From Salvia splendens (taxonomy: Eukaryota > Streptophyta > Magnoliopsida > Lamiales > Lamiaceae), in the NCBI RefSeq assembly GCF_004379255.2, contig NC_056041.1, positions 21,793,559 to 21,857,558 on the forward strand: a DNA stretch of 64,000 nucleotides. Reading direction: 5' to 3'. A model generated the notes under the pieces. That model saw only the letters and a list, made by a program, of their open reading frames with translations, was not told the DNA's origin and did no database searches. Every line of letters begins with the position of its first letter. Position 1 is the stretch's first letter. A program made the position numbers and the translations under genes. This document shows, in pieces, positions 21,445 through 32,607 of this stretch.

Positions 21445-22256
21445 GAGTAAGGCCAAAATTGGTCTTGAACATATGCCCATTTTACGATTTTGGTCATAAA
21501 CTTTATTTTTGAATTTTTACATCTTGAACATTTCAAATCGGATCATAATTGATCATGGACTAACTGTTCCGTTAGTTTTTTAATGATCAACAGATTTAAT
21601 CCCAATTTTAATCAAATTAGATTGTTAATTATGATTTTTTACTCCTTGATTATTTTCTTAATTATTTTAATAAATATTCATTTAAAATATGGTCAGCAGT
21701 AAGCAGTGCATTTCTTCTTGCAGTCGACGGTGCAGCTCTGTCGCCGCAGCCGTTCCCGGGGCCGCAGTAGGAGCTGAAACACTTGGCCGGACAGGTGAGC
21801 TTCTTCTTGTAGCAGGGTCCCTTTTCAGAGCAGACAACGGTGGGGCGTACGATGCCATGCGTGGTACCGCCTCCGCTGGGGCCGCAGTAGCTGCCGCCAT
21901 AGCCGCCGCCGTAGTTGCCGTAGCCGGGTATGCTGAAGCCGTTACATGGGCCGCCGAAGAAGCCGCCAACCTGGTTTCTGGCGCAGGGGTTGGGTCGGGT
22001 GGCTATGGCTGTGAGGAGGCATAGGGAAAAGAGAAGAATATTCATTTAATAAATATTCATTTAAAATCATAATTAACAGTCTGATTTGGTCAAAATCGAG
22101 ATTAAACCCATTGACCGTTAAAAAATAACGGAATAGTTAGTCCATGACCAATTGTAATCCAGTTTGAATGTTTAGAATGCAAAATTTCAAAAGATAAAGT
22201 TTAGGACAAAAATCGTAAAATGGACATATATTCAGGATCAATTTTGACTTTTACTC
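21445..22256. mobile_element. Pack-MULE: 812-bp Mutator-like element carrying a captured gene
   Basis: Long imperfect inverted repeats of roughly 200 bases (21445 to about 21640, and about 22060-22256) begin GAGTAAGG and GAGTAAAAG on their outer sides. A perfect 9-bp duplication TTAATTCTT flanks the element (21436-21444 and 22257-22265), as expected for Mutator-like elements. The centre is not a transposase. It is a GC-rich block holding a secreted Gly/Cys-rich protein frame. Small MULEs with gene inserts are known in plants as Pack-MULEs. Confidence 0.92.
21662..22045 (-). CDS. Secreted Gly/Cys-rich protein gene inside Pack-MULE, C-terminus frameshifted
   Basis: The 127-codon frame starts with a good signal peptide (MNILLFSLCLLTAIATRPNP). 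A Gly/Tyr/Phe-rich middle follows (GYGNYGGGYGGSYCGPSGGG), then a conserved block CSEKGPCYKKKLTCPAKCFSSYCG. This resembles small plant glycine-rich secreted proteins with that Cys block. The last part (DRAAPSTARRNALLTADHIL) does not fit. The +1 frame over the same bases reads SCTVDCKKKCTAYC then stop, which matches the usual family end, so one indel near 21740 has shifted the frame. The ATG itself lies at the border of the right inverted repeat. No intron. Function unknown; cell-wall or extracellular role is only implied by the signal peptide. Confidence 0.7.
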   Translation of the reverse strand: MNILLFSLCLLTAIATRPNPCARNQVGGFFGGPCNGFSIPGYGNYGGGYGGSYCGPSGGGTTHGIVRPTVVCSEKGPCYKKKLTCPAKCFSSYCGPGNGCGDRAAPSTARRNALLTADHILNEYLLK

Positions 22257-22499
22257 TTAATTCTTTTACTCTTTCACTTCAACGATAAAACTACACCGTT
22301 GCATTAATAAAACAAAATTGTAAGTAATTATTATGAAGTACAAAACTCGCAACGAAAAATTGTGTGAAAAAGTACATAAAAATAAACATTTTGTATCAAA
22401 TCCCTTTTATTGCATAAATCATGAATTATAATTAGATAATGGAAAAAATTAACATTAGTTTGTCTCGATTCACGTAAAAAATTGTTCCTCTTCAGAGTT

Positions 22500-22849
22500 T
22501 GTTAAAAACTCTTAATTCTTGTCCCGCTTCGACTTGGTGATGATCTTAGCTCCTCTATATAAGTGTGGATAACCCTTGTAAGGTCTTTTTAAGGGGTGAG
22601 TGACTCATTTCTAATATGGTATCAGAGCGAGCGCAAGTCGATGATGGATTTTATCTCTTTATCTCTTCTCTTGCCTACCCACGTAATGGAAGTCCGATGT
22701 GTCATTCCGGTCCACACGTGAAAGGGCATGTTAAAAACTCTTAATTCTTGTCCCACATCGACTTAGTGATGATCCTAGCTCCTCTATATAAGTTTGGATA
22801 ACCCTCTCCTTATAAGTACTTTTAAGGGGTGAGTGAGTCATTTCTAATA
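22500..22849 (+). mobile_element. TRIM (terminal-repeat retrotransposon in miniature)
   Basis: Two LTRs, 22500-22616 and 22729-22849, share TGTTAAAAACTCTTAATTCT... and ...GTGAGT(G)A(G/C)TCATTTCTAATA. Right after the left LTR is TGGTATCAGAGC (22617-22628), the classic initiator-Met tRNA primer site. A purine run, GTGAAAGGGCA, precedes the right LTR. A perfect 5-bp duplication GAGTT flanks the whole (22495-22499 and 22850-22854). The 112-base interior has no coding capacity. Confidence 0.93.
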
Positions 22850-22944
22850 GAGTTAGATGCTCCAATGAGTTTTTGTTTTAAAATACGTTTTCTATGATTA
22901 TTTCTCAAGAAGACCTACACTTTTATTTAGATAAGGAACCCTAA

Positions 22945-24414
22945 GAGCATCCACTACGCGTCGTGCAAGCGTCCCGCGACCCGTCCAGGAGAGACGAGAC
23001 CGTCGAGCGACGCGTTGCAGCTCGCCATCCCGTCCCGTCTCGTCCCGCGTCCCGTGTCGCCGAGACAAGAGACGGGCCGTCTCGCCACGCGCCTAGGCGA
23101 CGTGACGCGACCCAGTGTCGTGTGTGACGCCCACTCGCCGGCCCGTGAGTGGGCGTCGTCACGTGCTGATGCAATAAATTATTTTTAAAAAAAATCAAAT
23201 TTAAAAAAAATACTTTTTATTTATAAAAATTGTTTTTATATTTAAAAACAATTTTTACAAATAAATAAATACAACAAATTCGTAATAGCCCACATATTTG
23301 ATGGGCTTGCGAATTTATGAAACTCATTCTTGGTTGCTTCTCTTTTATAGAGACAATCTTGAATGTTTTATGTTCCACTTTCGATGCGGGACAAAGTCAT
23401 TCTTGGTTGCTTCTCTTTTATAGAGACAACCTTGAATGTTTTATGTTCTACTTTCGATGTGGGACAAAGTCATTATTGGTTGCTTCTCTTTTATAGAGAC
23501 AACTTTGAATGTTTTATGTTCCACTTTCGATGTGGGACAAAATAATTAATGGTTGCTTATCTTTTATAGAGACAACCTTGAATGTTTTATGTTCCACTTT
23601 CGATGTGGGACAATGTCATTCTTGGTTTCTTTTCTTTTATAGAGACAACCTTGAATGTTTTACGTTTCACTTTCAATGTGGGACAAAGTCATTCTTGGTT
23701 ACTTCTCTTTTATAGAGACAACCTTGAATGTTTTATGTTTCACTTTCGATGTGGGACAAAGTCATTCTTGGTTGCTTCTCTTTTATAGAGACAACCTTGA
23801 ATGTTTTATGATTCACTTTCGATATGGGACGAAGGCATTCTTGGTTGCTTCTCTTTTATAGAGACAACCTTGAATGTTTTATGTTTCACTTTCGATGTGG
23901 GATAAAATCATTCTTGGTTGTTCTTCTTTTATAGAGACATCCTTGAATGTTTTATGTTTCACTTTCGATGTGGGACAAAATCATTCTTGGTTGTTCTTCT
24001 TTTATAGAGACATCCAAGAATGATTTTGTCCCACATCGAAAGTGAAACATAAAACATTAAAGGATGTCCATATAAAATTGTATTTTAAATTATGTCATTT
24101 TTATTTTTTAAGATTTTAATTATGTTTTTTTTTTAATTTTAAGTTGTATTTTTATTTTATGTTGTAATGTTATTTTAATTTTAATGAAGTGTGTTTGTTT
24201 TAATTGAATTGGGTTGGAAAAAAAAATAAAAAATGAAATTGAATGAATAGTAATCAAGGGACGTAATAAGGGACGGTTAAGGGACGGTTAAGGGACGTAG
24301 CGTTGCAGGTTCCGTCCCTTAGTTAAGGGATGGAGGAATAAAGTACAGTAGGGCCCTCAAATAGTGATCAAATAGTAGTTAAGGGACGGTATAGAGACAG
24401 AGTATTGGATGACC
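22945..24414 (+). mobile_element. Harbinger deletion derivative of the 54.3-kb family
   Basis: TAA is duplicated at 22942-22944 and 24415-24417. The right part (24070-24414), read in reverse, aligns with the left part of the element at 54293 (TCTCTATACCGTC, ACTATTTGAG(G)GGCCC, AACCCAATTCAATT). The left part (22945-23200) aligns with its GC-rich other end (GACGCCCACTCGC, GGCGAGTGGGCGTC). The accessory gene is gone and a 73-bp tandem array fills its place. Confidence 0.85.
23323..24069 (+). repeat. 73-bp tandem array ending in an inverted copy
   Basis: The marker TTTATAG recurs at 23343, 23416, 23489, 23562, 23635, 23708, 23781, 23854, 23927 and 24000, exactly 73 bases apart. Each unit reads CATTCTTGGTTGCTTCTC, a TTTATAGAGACAACC block, then CACTTTCGATGTGGGACAA. 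After the tenth start the unit flips: 24011-24069 is an inverted copy, so the array ends in a hairpin. Because 73 is not a multiple of three, frames shift between units and the chance ORFs here are meaningless. Confidence 0.95.
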
Positions 24415-24417
24415 TAA

Positions 24418-25226
24418 GCATCCTTTTCTACGAAATTTCCATTGTTTTTATATTACGTTTGATTTGCCATTTGCAAAAACAAAATTGGAAAAAAATTGTC
24501 TAAAACTGGACTTTTGTAGTTTAAGCAGTTGGATCTGGTTGTATTTTGTGGACCTTAGTGAACATATGAATTTCTACGTAACTTCCTGCATCGTTTCCTT
24601 TCAGCTTTGTCAATAGTCACAGAGTTATTTTATTTTGAAAAAATTGTCAATTGAATTAACATATAAAAGTAACATTTTGAAGAAATTTGTTTTGGCTTTT
24701 GTAATTTTCGTTATTATATCATCACCAATTACATAATAATCATACAAAATCGACTTTCATAAGCAAAATAATAGTACTAGGCTTATGCAGAAGTTAACCA
24801 AAAATTAAGATTTAAATGATAAGTTCCTTCAAAATTTTAATTATATGGGATAATTGAGATATGTGCAAAAGTTATGATTAAATTAGCTACTTTTATAAAT
24901 TATAGGATAAATATCTCTAGAGATCAACACGCCGAGTATATTAATAACAATAGTATTTTTATGTATTCGACTCTCGAAGTTAAGTTTTCTGTGTTAGCCA
25001 TTGTTAATGGAAGGAGACACTTCTATGGTATATAAACCTCATTATTAAATTTAATTATAATCTGAAAAGGTAAGACAAAAATGTGAACAAAATGAATAAA
25101 TGTAATTTTTCTAGAAGTGGGAGTAGTTTGGATTGATATTTCCTCAAATTTATGGTAGACAAATAATTGAGCCCAAATAAGAATGGCCCAACTATACCAC
25201 TTGACACTCGTATTAATACATTAATA
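24418..25226. other. AT-rich spacer
   Basis: No gene or repeat boundary recognised. Confidence 0.5.
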
Positions 25227-26246
25227 CTCCCTCTATCCTAAAATATATTTTACATTTTCCTTTCTAATTTATCGTTAAAAAATGTCATATTTTTCATCAT
25301 TTTTAAAAAGAGAATAACTACATGTTTAGTTCACTTTTTGGTTTTCACGTCTTAGACTTCTAAAAAAAATATCGTCATTCATCCATAGCATTTAACTTAA
25401 TAACAAAATTGCCCCTAAAGGGCAATTTTGGCAATCACTATTTTTATTATATCAGCTTTTGCTTAGATATTTTGTTTATAATTAAATCATTTTTTATTAT
25501 GATTTCGGTATGTATCTCACGAACTCGATTGTCAGTCCATATATTACTAGTATATTCCTTTACTCCAATTTAAATTTATTGTGTAATATATATGTACAAA
25601 ATAGAAGATTAGATTCATCAATTATACTACTTTAATTAATAATACTTCTAAGAATAATAAAATTTGTCAGATAATAGAAGTCCATATGCTAGAAGTTAGA
25701 ACGGTAAGTTTTATAAAATAGTATATTCTATTTTATTTTTATCAATTTTAGAATTCAGAATATAATCCTATTTAATTTAAAATTTAAAAATAGTATTTTA
25801 ATAAATGTTATAAAATAAAAATAGTATTTGCATAATTGTCTTTCTCTATTATTAAGGGTTGTAAATTGGTCGATTAAAAATTAAATATTGTTAATAGAAT
25901 TATGAGATAATTAAGTTTAAGAAACAGATAGAGACAATTTTTAAAATTAAAAACAAATGTACTAAACTGCCCTTCCAGGTCGGGGGTGTTTTGGTCCTAA
26001 AAATGATCAAAAAATCTCATTTGTGATTAAATTGAATACTAAGAGTGTATGACGATATTTTTTTTGGTTATGGATTTATGGTGCAAGAACCACAAACCCT
26101 AGGGACTAAACATTCAATTCCCTTCTTGGTAAAAGTTCTTCTTTCACATCAAAATTATTCCCTCTTACAACTTATCACGCTAAACAACATCTCTTAAAAT
26201 TTCATATCATCACCGAAATATGACATCTATTAATAAACGGAGGGAG
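25227..26246. mobile_element. Stowaway-like MITE split by a second TIR element
   Basis: The ends CTCCCTCTATCC and AAACGGAGGGAG are inverted and flanked by TA. The 1-kb length is explained by an inner element at about 25361-26065. Its two sides are inverted copies starting AAAAAAAATATCGTCAT, with a GCCCTT/AAGGGC part further in. No clear TSD for the inner element was found, so its class is open. Confidence 0.6.
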
Positions 26247-26548
26247 TATCATTTTGCAGGAAAAATAAAACAATACGTAACGTAAATAAAACCGTCAAAA
26301 GTTATAGTTCCAAAGATTAACAAAAAAACCCTCAACATTTCGAATCTAACTTACTGAGATCAACGATGTGCAAATTACAGATTTTGTGTTATGCTATACT
26401 ACTAGCTCATTTAATTTAATTTATTAATAACATAAACACTCAATACCTTAAATCACTACGTAAATTCTCTTCCTAAAGTGAATCGATTTAGTGAATACGC
26501 GTTGATGGTTACTAATACCGACGGTGGGGAATATATACCGTGGCCTTA

Positions 26549-27034
26549 GGGCATCCGCAGTGGTGCGGATGTCCCGGGGGACATCCCAAAACACCTCCTG
26601 CCACGGACTTCCCACTGCGGATGCCACGTCATACGGGTATCCCACTGCACAGTGATGGACATCCCGACGAACTTCCCATATTAAAAAAATTCACCAATTT
26701 AACAATTTACGGAATTACGCAATTTACGGAAGTAAAATTTCGACACAAATATGAAGAAAATGAGAACACTTTATTTAAAAAAAACTTACTTAATTAAAAA
26801 AATTACATAAAAAAATTACATAAATATAAAAAAAAATTAATGCACTAATCGGGAATTCCGCGCCGACGTCCGTGGGAGTCAACGCAATGGCGGACGTCCC
26901 GACGGACGTCAGCAAATAGGCGCGGACATGCGGTGTCCGTATCGGACGTCCGTATCCGTTGAACAATTGCACAATGGCGGACGTCGCGCAAGCCGGTCTG
27001 ACATCCCCGCGGAAGTCCGCCATTGCGGATGCTA
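26549..27034. mobile_element. Tourist-like MITE
   Basis: Left end GGGCATCCGCAGTGGTGCGG and right end CCGCCATTGCGGATGCTA are inverted repeats. TTA is duplicated at 26546-26548 and 27035-27037. GC-rich ends with GGACGTCC-like motifs surround an AT-rich middle. 486 bases. Its ends resemble those of the element at 37298-40020. Confidence 0.82.
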
Positions 27035-27037
27035 TTA

Positions 27038-27967
27038 ATAAAAAAGTAGTATTGTGTTTTCATATGTGAACGGAACTCCAACTTTCTTTTTATTCCCTTC
27101 TTTAACAGTACTACCTACATAAGGAATCGAACAAAAAGATATTAGTACTACTAAGTTAAAAAAATAAAATTAAAATCAAATTACATAACAAAATAAGAAA
27201 AGTACTAGAATCATATAAGATAAATTGAATAAAATATTCTGAATCTGTCACCTAACAATCATAATTTATTGCTAATATGAGTATATTCTACAAAATCAGT
27301 CTATTTTCATTTATAGACTCACATTTATAAATGTTATGTAAGTGGGTTGATTATGCTTAATTTTTGTATACATAAGTTGATATAGTGAGAAAAAATTATA
27401 CTTTTCCAAAAGTAATAGGTACTCATACGTTAAACCTTTTTTAATCACAGTATTAATCAATTGTTTAAAAGATTTCACGAATACAAAAATGAAAAGATCA
27501 AACGCAAAATTATAAAATTAAAAAAAAAACAGTAATAGGAGAAAAATAAATAAATCAAAACACATTAGATACAAGAAAATATCAAAACGTATTTTTTCCA
27601 AAAGTAAGAAATGAGATAGAAAATGCTCAATTACTATTTACTAGTATTAAATAGATATGGGTAGGGGGAAATTGTATTTAGAGATGGTTTAGCTTTTTTA
27701 CATATATACTGAAATAGAAATATAGATAGAGTGTGAAAATCCTTGTGGAGTTAGTACAAAGTGAGATAAGAAAGGCAAAAACTTTGTAATAAAGTAAAGT
27801 AAATACAACTCAAGCAAAATTCGACAAGCCTTTTGAATATCTTCTTTGCAAATTCATTCCATTCACACAAATGTTTATCTATATATAAAGTGGTGAGTGA
27901 GGCCTATATAATGTTTTTCATGAGTTTCCATTGAAAAAACCTTCAAAACTAATCATCCAAATGCAAG
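27038..27967. other. AT-rich spacer and promoter region of the small gene
   Basis: No coding signal. A TATA-like CTATATATAAAG is at about 27878-27889, some 80 bases before the small two-exon gene. Confidence 0.45.
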
Positions 27968-28175
27968 ATGCAATATCAAGATAACCAACCTCCTCCAGGT
28001 CTCTCTCTCTCTCTCTCTCTTATTGATAAGTATTTCACATATAACAAACTAACTAGCTGCATTTTCAGGCTATCCATCTGAGAAATCTCCTCCTCCTAGT
28101 AGGGAAGAAGAAGACGAAGCGTCCATCATCGCGGAGCAAGGGCATCCATCATATGCTAAACTAGTACTACCATAA
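27968..28175 (+). CDS. Small two-exon gene, CYSTM-like start without the Cys-rich tail (tentative)
   Basis: Exons 27968-27998 and 28069-28175 join at a GT...AG intron with a (CT)n tract. The predicted 45-residue product starts MQYQDNQPPPGYPSEKSPPP and ends HPSYAKLVLP. A short exon 1 ending in a PPPG(Y)P context is typical of plant CYSTM (cysteine-rich transmembrane module) genes. The hallmark tail of clustered Cys residues is missing here in every frame I checked. So it may be a decayed CYSTM gene, or an unrelated short gene. A TATA-like box stands about 80 bases upstream. Splice sites and length are my prediction. Confidence 0.35.
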
Positions 28176-28687
28176 TCGTCTACTAAATCTAGTTCGTTTT
28201 TGTAGCTTCCTATGTATGTATGCACCAGTGCTTTATTGATATAGTATATACTAAGGTTTGTGTTAATATTTTTTCCACCGAAGCTAAACACGAGAAACAA
28301 ACCGCACCATGCAAACTGCAAGTGATAATAATAATATATGACAGGGAACGATCACGCGTAAGCACACATGCTTTATTAATATACTGGGGACCACCATTCG
28401 AGTCTGCAACAGTTTTTGAACTACAAAAATTGATTCACAAATCACGATAATGAAAACAACAACGAAGAGAAGATGGGAATGATCAAGTCACGCTTCGTAT
28501 TTTTTATCCATATGAGCACTCATGGTTCAAGAAAGATGCGATGAATGTCAACTAGAAGCATTTTGAGATTGGATGAGAAATCAATTCAATGGTGGATATG
28601 TGCATCTTAAATCAATTCTAGAGATCGCCATAGCTATTGAGCGAGAAGGAAACATTACCAGGGACAAGACGGGGACTTTTATCTTTA
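28176..28687. other. Spacer, 3' flank of small gene and of GLDH
   Basis: No further gene recognised. Part of it must be the 3' UTR of the minus-strand dehydrogenase gene that ends at 28688. Confidence 0.5.
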
Positions 28688-31210
28688 TCATACAGTCTCA
28701 GTGACAGGGAACAGTTTTTCAAGCATGTAGTTCGAAAAGATGTGGTTGGGGTCGAGCTCTTTTCTTGCCTGGTTGTATGCATCAACCGGAAATCTCTTCC
28801 TCAGCCTTGCCTGCAGCGCAGCAAGCTCGTCTTTGTCCTTTGGGACCTATAACACAGTTAAATAAACTTGTTATGATATCAATCAGGTCCCTATTACAAT
28901 TCAGAGATCGATGATAGTAACGAATAAGCTTCTCTTCAAGTTTTGGCAGGGAATATTAACCTCGAGAAAAAAATCCATTCGCGATTCTCATGGCAAACAA
29001 ATTTATAATGTTTCACTAATCAAGATTTAGAAAAAATGATATGTACCTCTATCTTAGCCCAGTGTTCATAAGCTGAATAATCATCCCATAATTTTGCTTG
29101 AGTCAAACGTCTGTAGTGGAAGAATTCATCGGTGATTTGCTTCCTCTCACGAGCATCCGTAGTAGGAAGATACATAATTATACCAACCTGTGAAAATAAA
29201 GTGTTAACAAAGTAAAACATAGCATAAATGTCACATTTAGCATATGAGAATGTTAAATGTTACCCATGAGAATATGTCGTCTGGTGATGAGCTATAAGCT
29301 GGACTCATACGGCTCCTGCTGCATCCCGTCCATCTCTGTTCGATGGGTGCTGGGGCAGGTATATCTTCTTGTTCGATCATCTGCAGTAATCTTTCTATAT
29401 ATTCCAAATCTTTCATGCTAGGTTTGGATAGGGTTCCAGCGGGAAAACATGTTTCTGAGACCCATTGTTGCCCACCGCAATCGAAGCCCAGAATTTCATC
29501 GCTCCAACCCACTCTATACCCCTCCGACTTAGTCCAGAACTCGGCCTCTGCTTGATTGGTCTTCATGATGTGCTCTTTATTAAGAGGATCCAAAGCAAGG
29601 AGCTTATCTCGCAGTTCTGTAAATGAAAGCTCATCCACATTTGGCTCCTTTTCGTCCGATGCAACAGCTGTTTTCCTGTAAAAGTTGAAGTAATTCAAAG
29701 GGGAGAATAGCTAGAGCCATGTAAATGTACAATATACAGATTTCTACTATTAGCAACAATGTAACAACGGGAGAGTACACCAAAAGGCTAAAGCCATGTA
29801 ATATACGAAAGGTACTCAATTTACCTGTACTTTATGAGTGATTCTTGATAAAGGTCTCTTATAGGCTGTATAGCTTCTTCAGCAGTGTACTTAGGTTTAT
29901 GCTTCGGCATACCTTTCCACTTCGAAAGAGGATTACACGTCACAACCACGACCTTGTCCGTATAAGGAATGTATAGGTATTTGACATGCTTGTTATCAGA
30001 GAGAAGTTTCCTGCAAAAGAAAAAGAAGTTGAATGAACTATTATATTTCAAGAAAGATTGTGATCCAAGACCGCACAAGCACACGATCAACTCCCACGTT
30101 GTCTTGATTATAAAAACTGTTTCACCAGATGCAATAATCCCTAACAAAGTTATTAGATCACAAGAATCAGAAAGTGCAAATTACTTGTGATTTTTCTTGA
30201 TCTCATTCATGGTGGACACATATGTGTGCTCCACGAGCTCCTGTCTCTCGACACATTGCAGTGTAACTTCTGAGACGACGCCAAGCCCGCCAAGACCACA
30301 GCGGGCCAAGTAAAAGAGCTCGGAATCTTTCTCCTTGGACACCTCAATGGTGCCCTTAGTCGGAGTAACTAGCTTCATGCTGATAACCTGCTCGTCTATC
30401 GGAGGTAGCCTCGCACCAGTGCCATGCGCCCCAACCTAAAACCCGCCAACACAGAATCCAAAGGCACCATAAGCTCACACATAACCAACTACTCAAACTA
30501 CAGCATTGACACAACCACACCAAGAATTCCCACAAAATCAAGCCCAAACAACAAGAAAGAAAGAACAAGCAAGGTGAATAAACCTCAATAATCCAAAATC
30601 AAGAAGAGAGAGAGAGAGAGAGGGGGCTAACTTGGACAATGCCACCAATCTGCTGCTCCCTAATTGAAGCAAAGTTCTGCAAAGTAAGGCCAAAATCTTT
30701 AATCCCATCAACAAGCTGCTGAACCCTAATCCCAGCCTCCACTCTAACCCTCTTATTCTTCTCATCCACCTCCAAAACCCGATCCATCAGAGCCAAATTC
30801 ACCATCCCGTTGCGGGTCAGCCCGATCCCATTCGGGCTGAGTCCCGACCCGACGGGCCGGATCTTCTGCTTCTTCTCATTGAACTCCTTCACCACGGACT
30901 CCAGCTCGGCGGCGCTCTCCGGCTGCAGGAAGGTGCGGGTCTGGACCTCGTGGGTCCCGCTCCAGTTGGAGACGGTGTGGAGGTCGGCGGGGAGCGGGGC
31001 GTAGCGGAAGAGCTCGGCCTTCTTGTGCTTGGCGGTCTCCGGGAAGGGGAAGGAGTAGTAGGTGACGGCGCCGCAGCCGAGGAAGAGGACGCCGTAGCCG
31101 ATGTAGCGGCGGAATTCGGCGTCTCTGCTGGCGGCGGGGGGCGGGTTGGGGACGGAGCAGAAGCGGCGGAGGGGCTGCAGAGAGCGGCGGAGGGTGCGAA
31201 GTCGGAGCAT
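28688..31210 (-). CDS. GLDH: L-galactono-1,4-lactone dehydrogenase, mitochondrial (6 exons)
   Basis: The enzyme performs the last step of plant ascorbate synthesis, passing electrons to cytochrome c at the inner mitochondrial membrane; the protein is also needed for complex I assembly. Exons on the minus strand: 31210-30632, 30435-30185, 30010-29825, 29675-29264, 29187-29047, 28846-28688; all junctions are GT-AG and phases fit, giving 575 residues (Arabidopsis about 610). The Arg-rich start MLRLRTLRRSLQPLRRFCSV is a targeting peptide. A hydrophobic segment follows (YGVLFLGCGAVTYYSF). FAD-domain motifs include SNWSGTHEVQTR and RPVGSGLSPNGIGL. Further on are LARCGLGGLGVV, FDCGGQQWVSETCFPAG with the redox-sensitive Cys, and the end FSNYMLEKLFPVTETV. 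No defects seen. The gene is divergent to lycopene beta-cyclase. Confidence 0.97.
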
Positions 31211-32607
31211 TTGGGGATTTTTTGAGATGGGGTTTTTGCAAAGGTTTAAGCTTTGTGATGAATTTGAGTTATTGGAGAGAAGGAGGGGTGGAATTGATCA
31301 GGAATTTTTTGTGGGATGGATTATTTTATCCGATCAATGTTCAGGGAAGGGGTTGGAAATGGAAATGGGGCCGCCCTTTACTTTACAGTTTTGGATCGAC
31401 AATGATGAAATTGAGATTATCACAAGTTTATTTCATTCATCTGCTTTCAAAATCAAAACTTTTCAGGAAATTCAACTCTAAAATGACTGAAACACAAATT
31501 GGAAACAAGACAACTAACATTAGATTTTTGCACGACTAATGTTGCACTACATTCATAAAATCTCAATTAAAAAAAATGCTAGTATCAATACTAAAGTGGA
31601 ATGCAGCGTTTATGAAGTTTAGAGATCCAATCCAACCCCATCATTTCTCCATTTCATGATAAAAAAAAAAGGTACTACCAGTACTAATGATAAGAGTTTG
31701 ATACTTTAAATTAGGGCAAATTATCAAATAAATCATGTAGAACAGTTAATTTATAATTTGTCTTATACTTTTCAAAACTTAATAGTAAATTATCAAATTT
31801 TAAAATTTTACAATTATCTTATGTACCTCATTTATTTGATGAAACCCACAATGATGTGGTGACTAGATTTATTTATATGAACAAAACGGCAATGTCACAT
31901 AAAAATATGTCGAATAGTTTACCTCTAAAAGACGGTAGGATAATTGTGAAATCCCGTTGCCAATCATTGTTGATTTCATCATAAAAACAAATGTACGCGA
32001 TGATTGTGAAGTTATGAAACTTGGTAATTTATCTTTTAACTATTCATCATTATTTAATTGATAATTAAATCAACAAATTATTATTAATTAAAAAAAATTC
32101 TCACACTAATATATTAAGGCTGTTAATTATCTATGGAAAAGTCAATAGGCACAAGATGATAAAAAAAATCCTCATACGAGAATAAACTAACTATTAAATC
32201 TGAGACGTTGCGCCAAAGATAACAGGAAAATAAAATTTAAAATAGGAGGGATGTGGATATTGCATAGCAGTATGCCCACAAACCATATTTGTGTGTCGTT
32301 GAGGAGAGTCCAACCACACGCTCTCAAGATTTCAGCTCCAAAAATCTTCTCACCCCAAAAAAACCTGTTTTTCTTCTGTTTCACTCATCTCTGCGTTACG
32401 AGTAAGTGAATCACAATTTTGTTTTTCTCCAATTTACAAACAAATCTTGCAGTTTTTTGTCGAAATGAACAAGTTTGCTGTTCATACTTCATTTTCTTCT
32501 CTCAATTCAAGATTTTGAGTTCAGAATTGGGGAATTCCTGAGCCCCTGCTTGTGTAATTTCAATAAATCAGTGAAATATTCTAGAAAGTTCTTGTCTTGC
32601 TAGATTT
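31211..32607. promoter_or_regulatory. Divergent promoter region between GLDH and LCYB
   Basis: 1.4 kb separate two start codons pointing apart. Near LCYB, ACGAGTAAGTG at 32398-32408 is a good splice donor, and TTCTAG (32584) or TGCTAG (32603) could be acceptors, so a 5'-UTR intron is plausible. The middle (about 31785-32045) contains weak inverted similarity (AAATTA(T/C)CAA... on both sides), perhaps an old MITE. No defined light or stress element is claimed. Confidence 0.4.

Noticed and set aside
23363..23861. A series of 60-68 codon plus-strand frames with MFYVPLSMWD-type sequence
   Set aside because: They are the 73-bp repeat read in shifting frames, not proteins.
28070..28321. 83-codon minus-strand frame with Ser/Asp-rich end
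   Set aside because: No homology recognised; it overlaps the better-supported two-exon plus-strand model.
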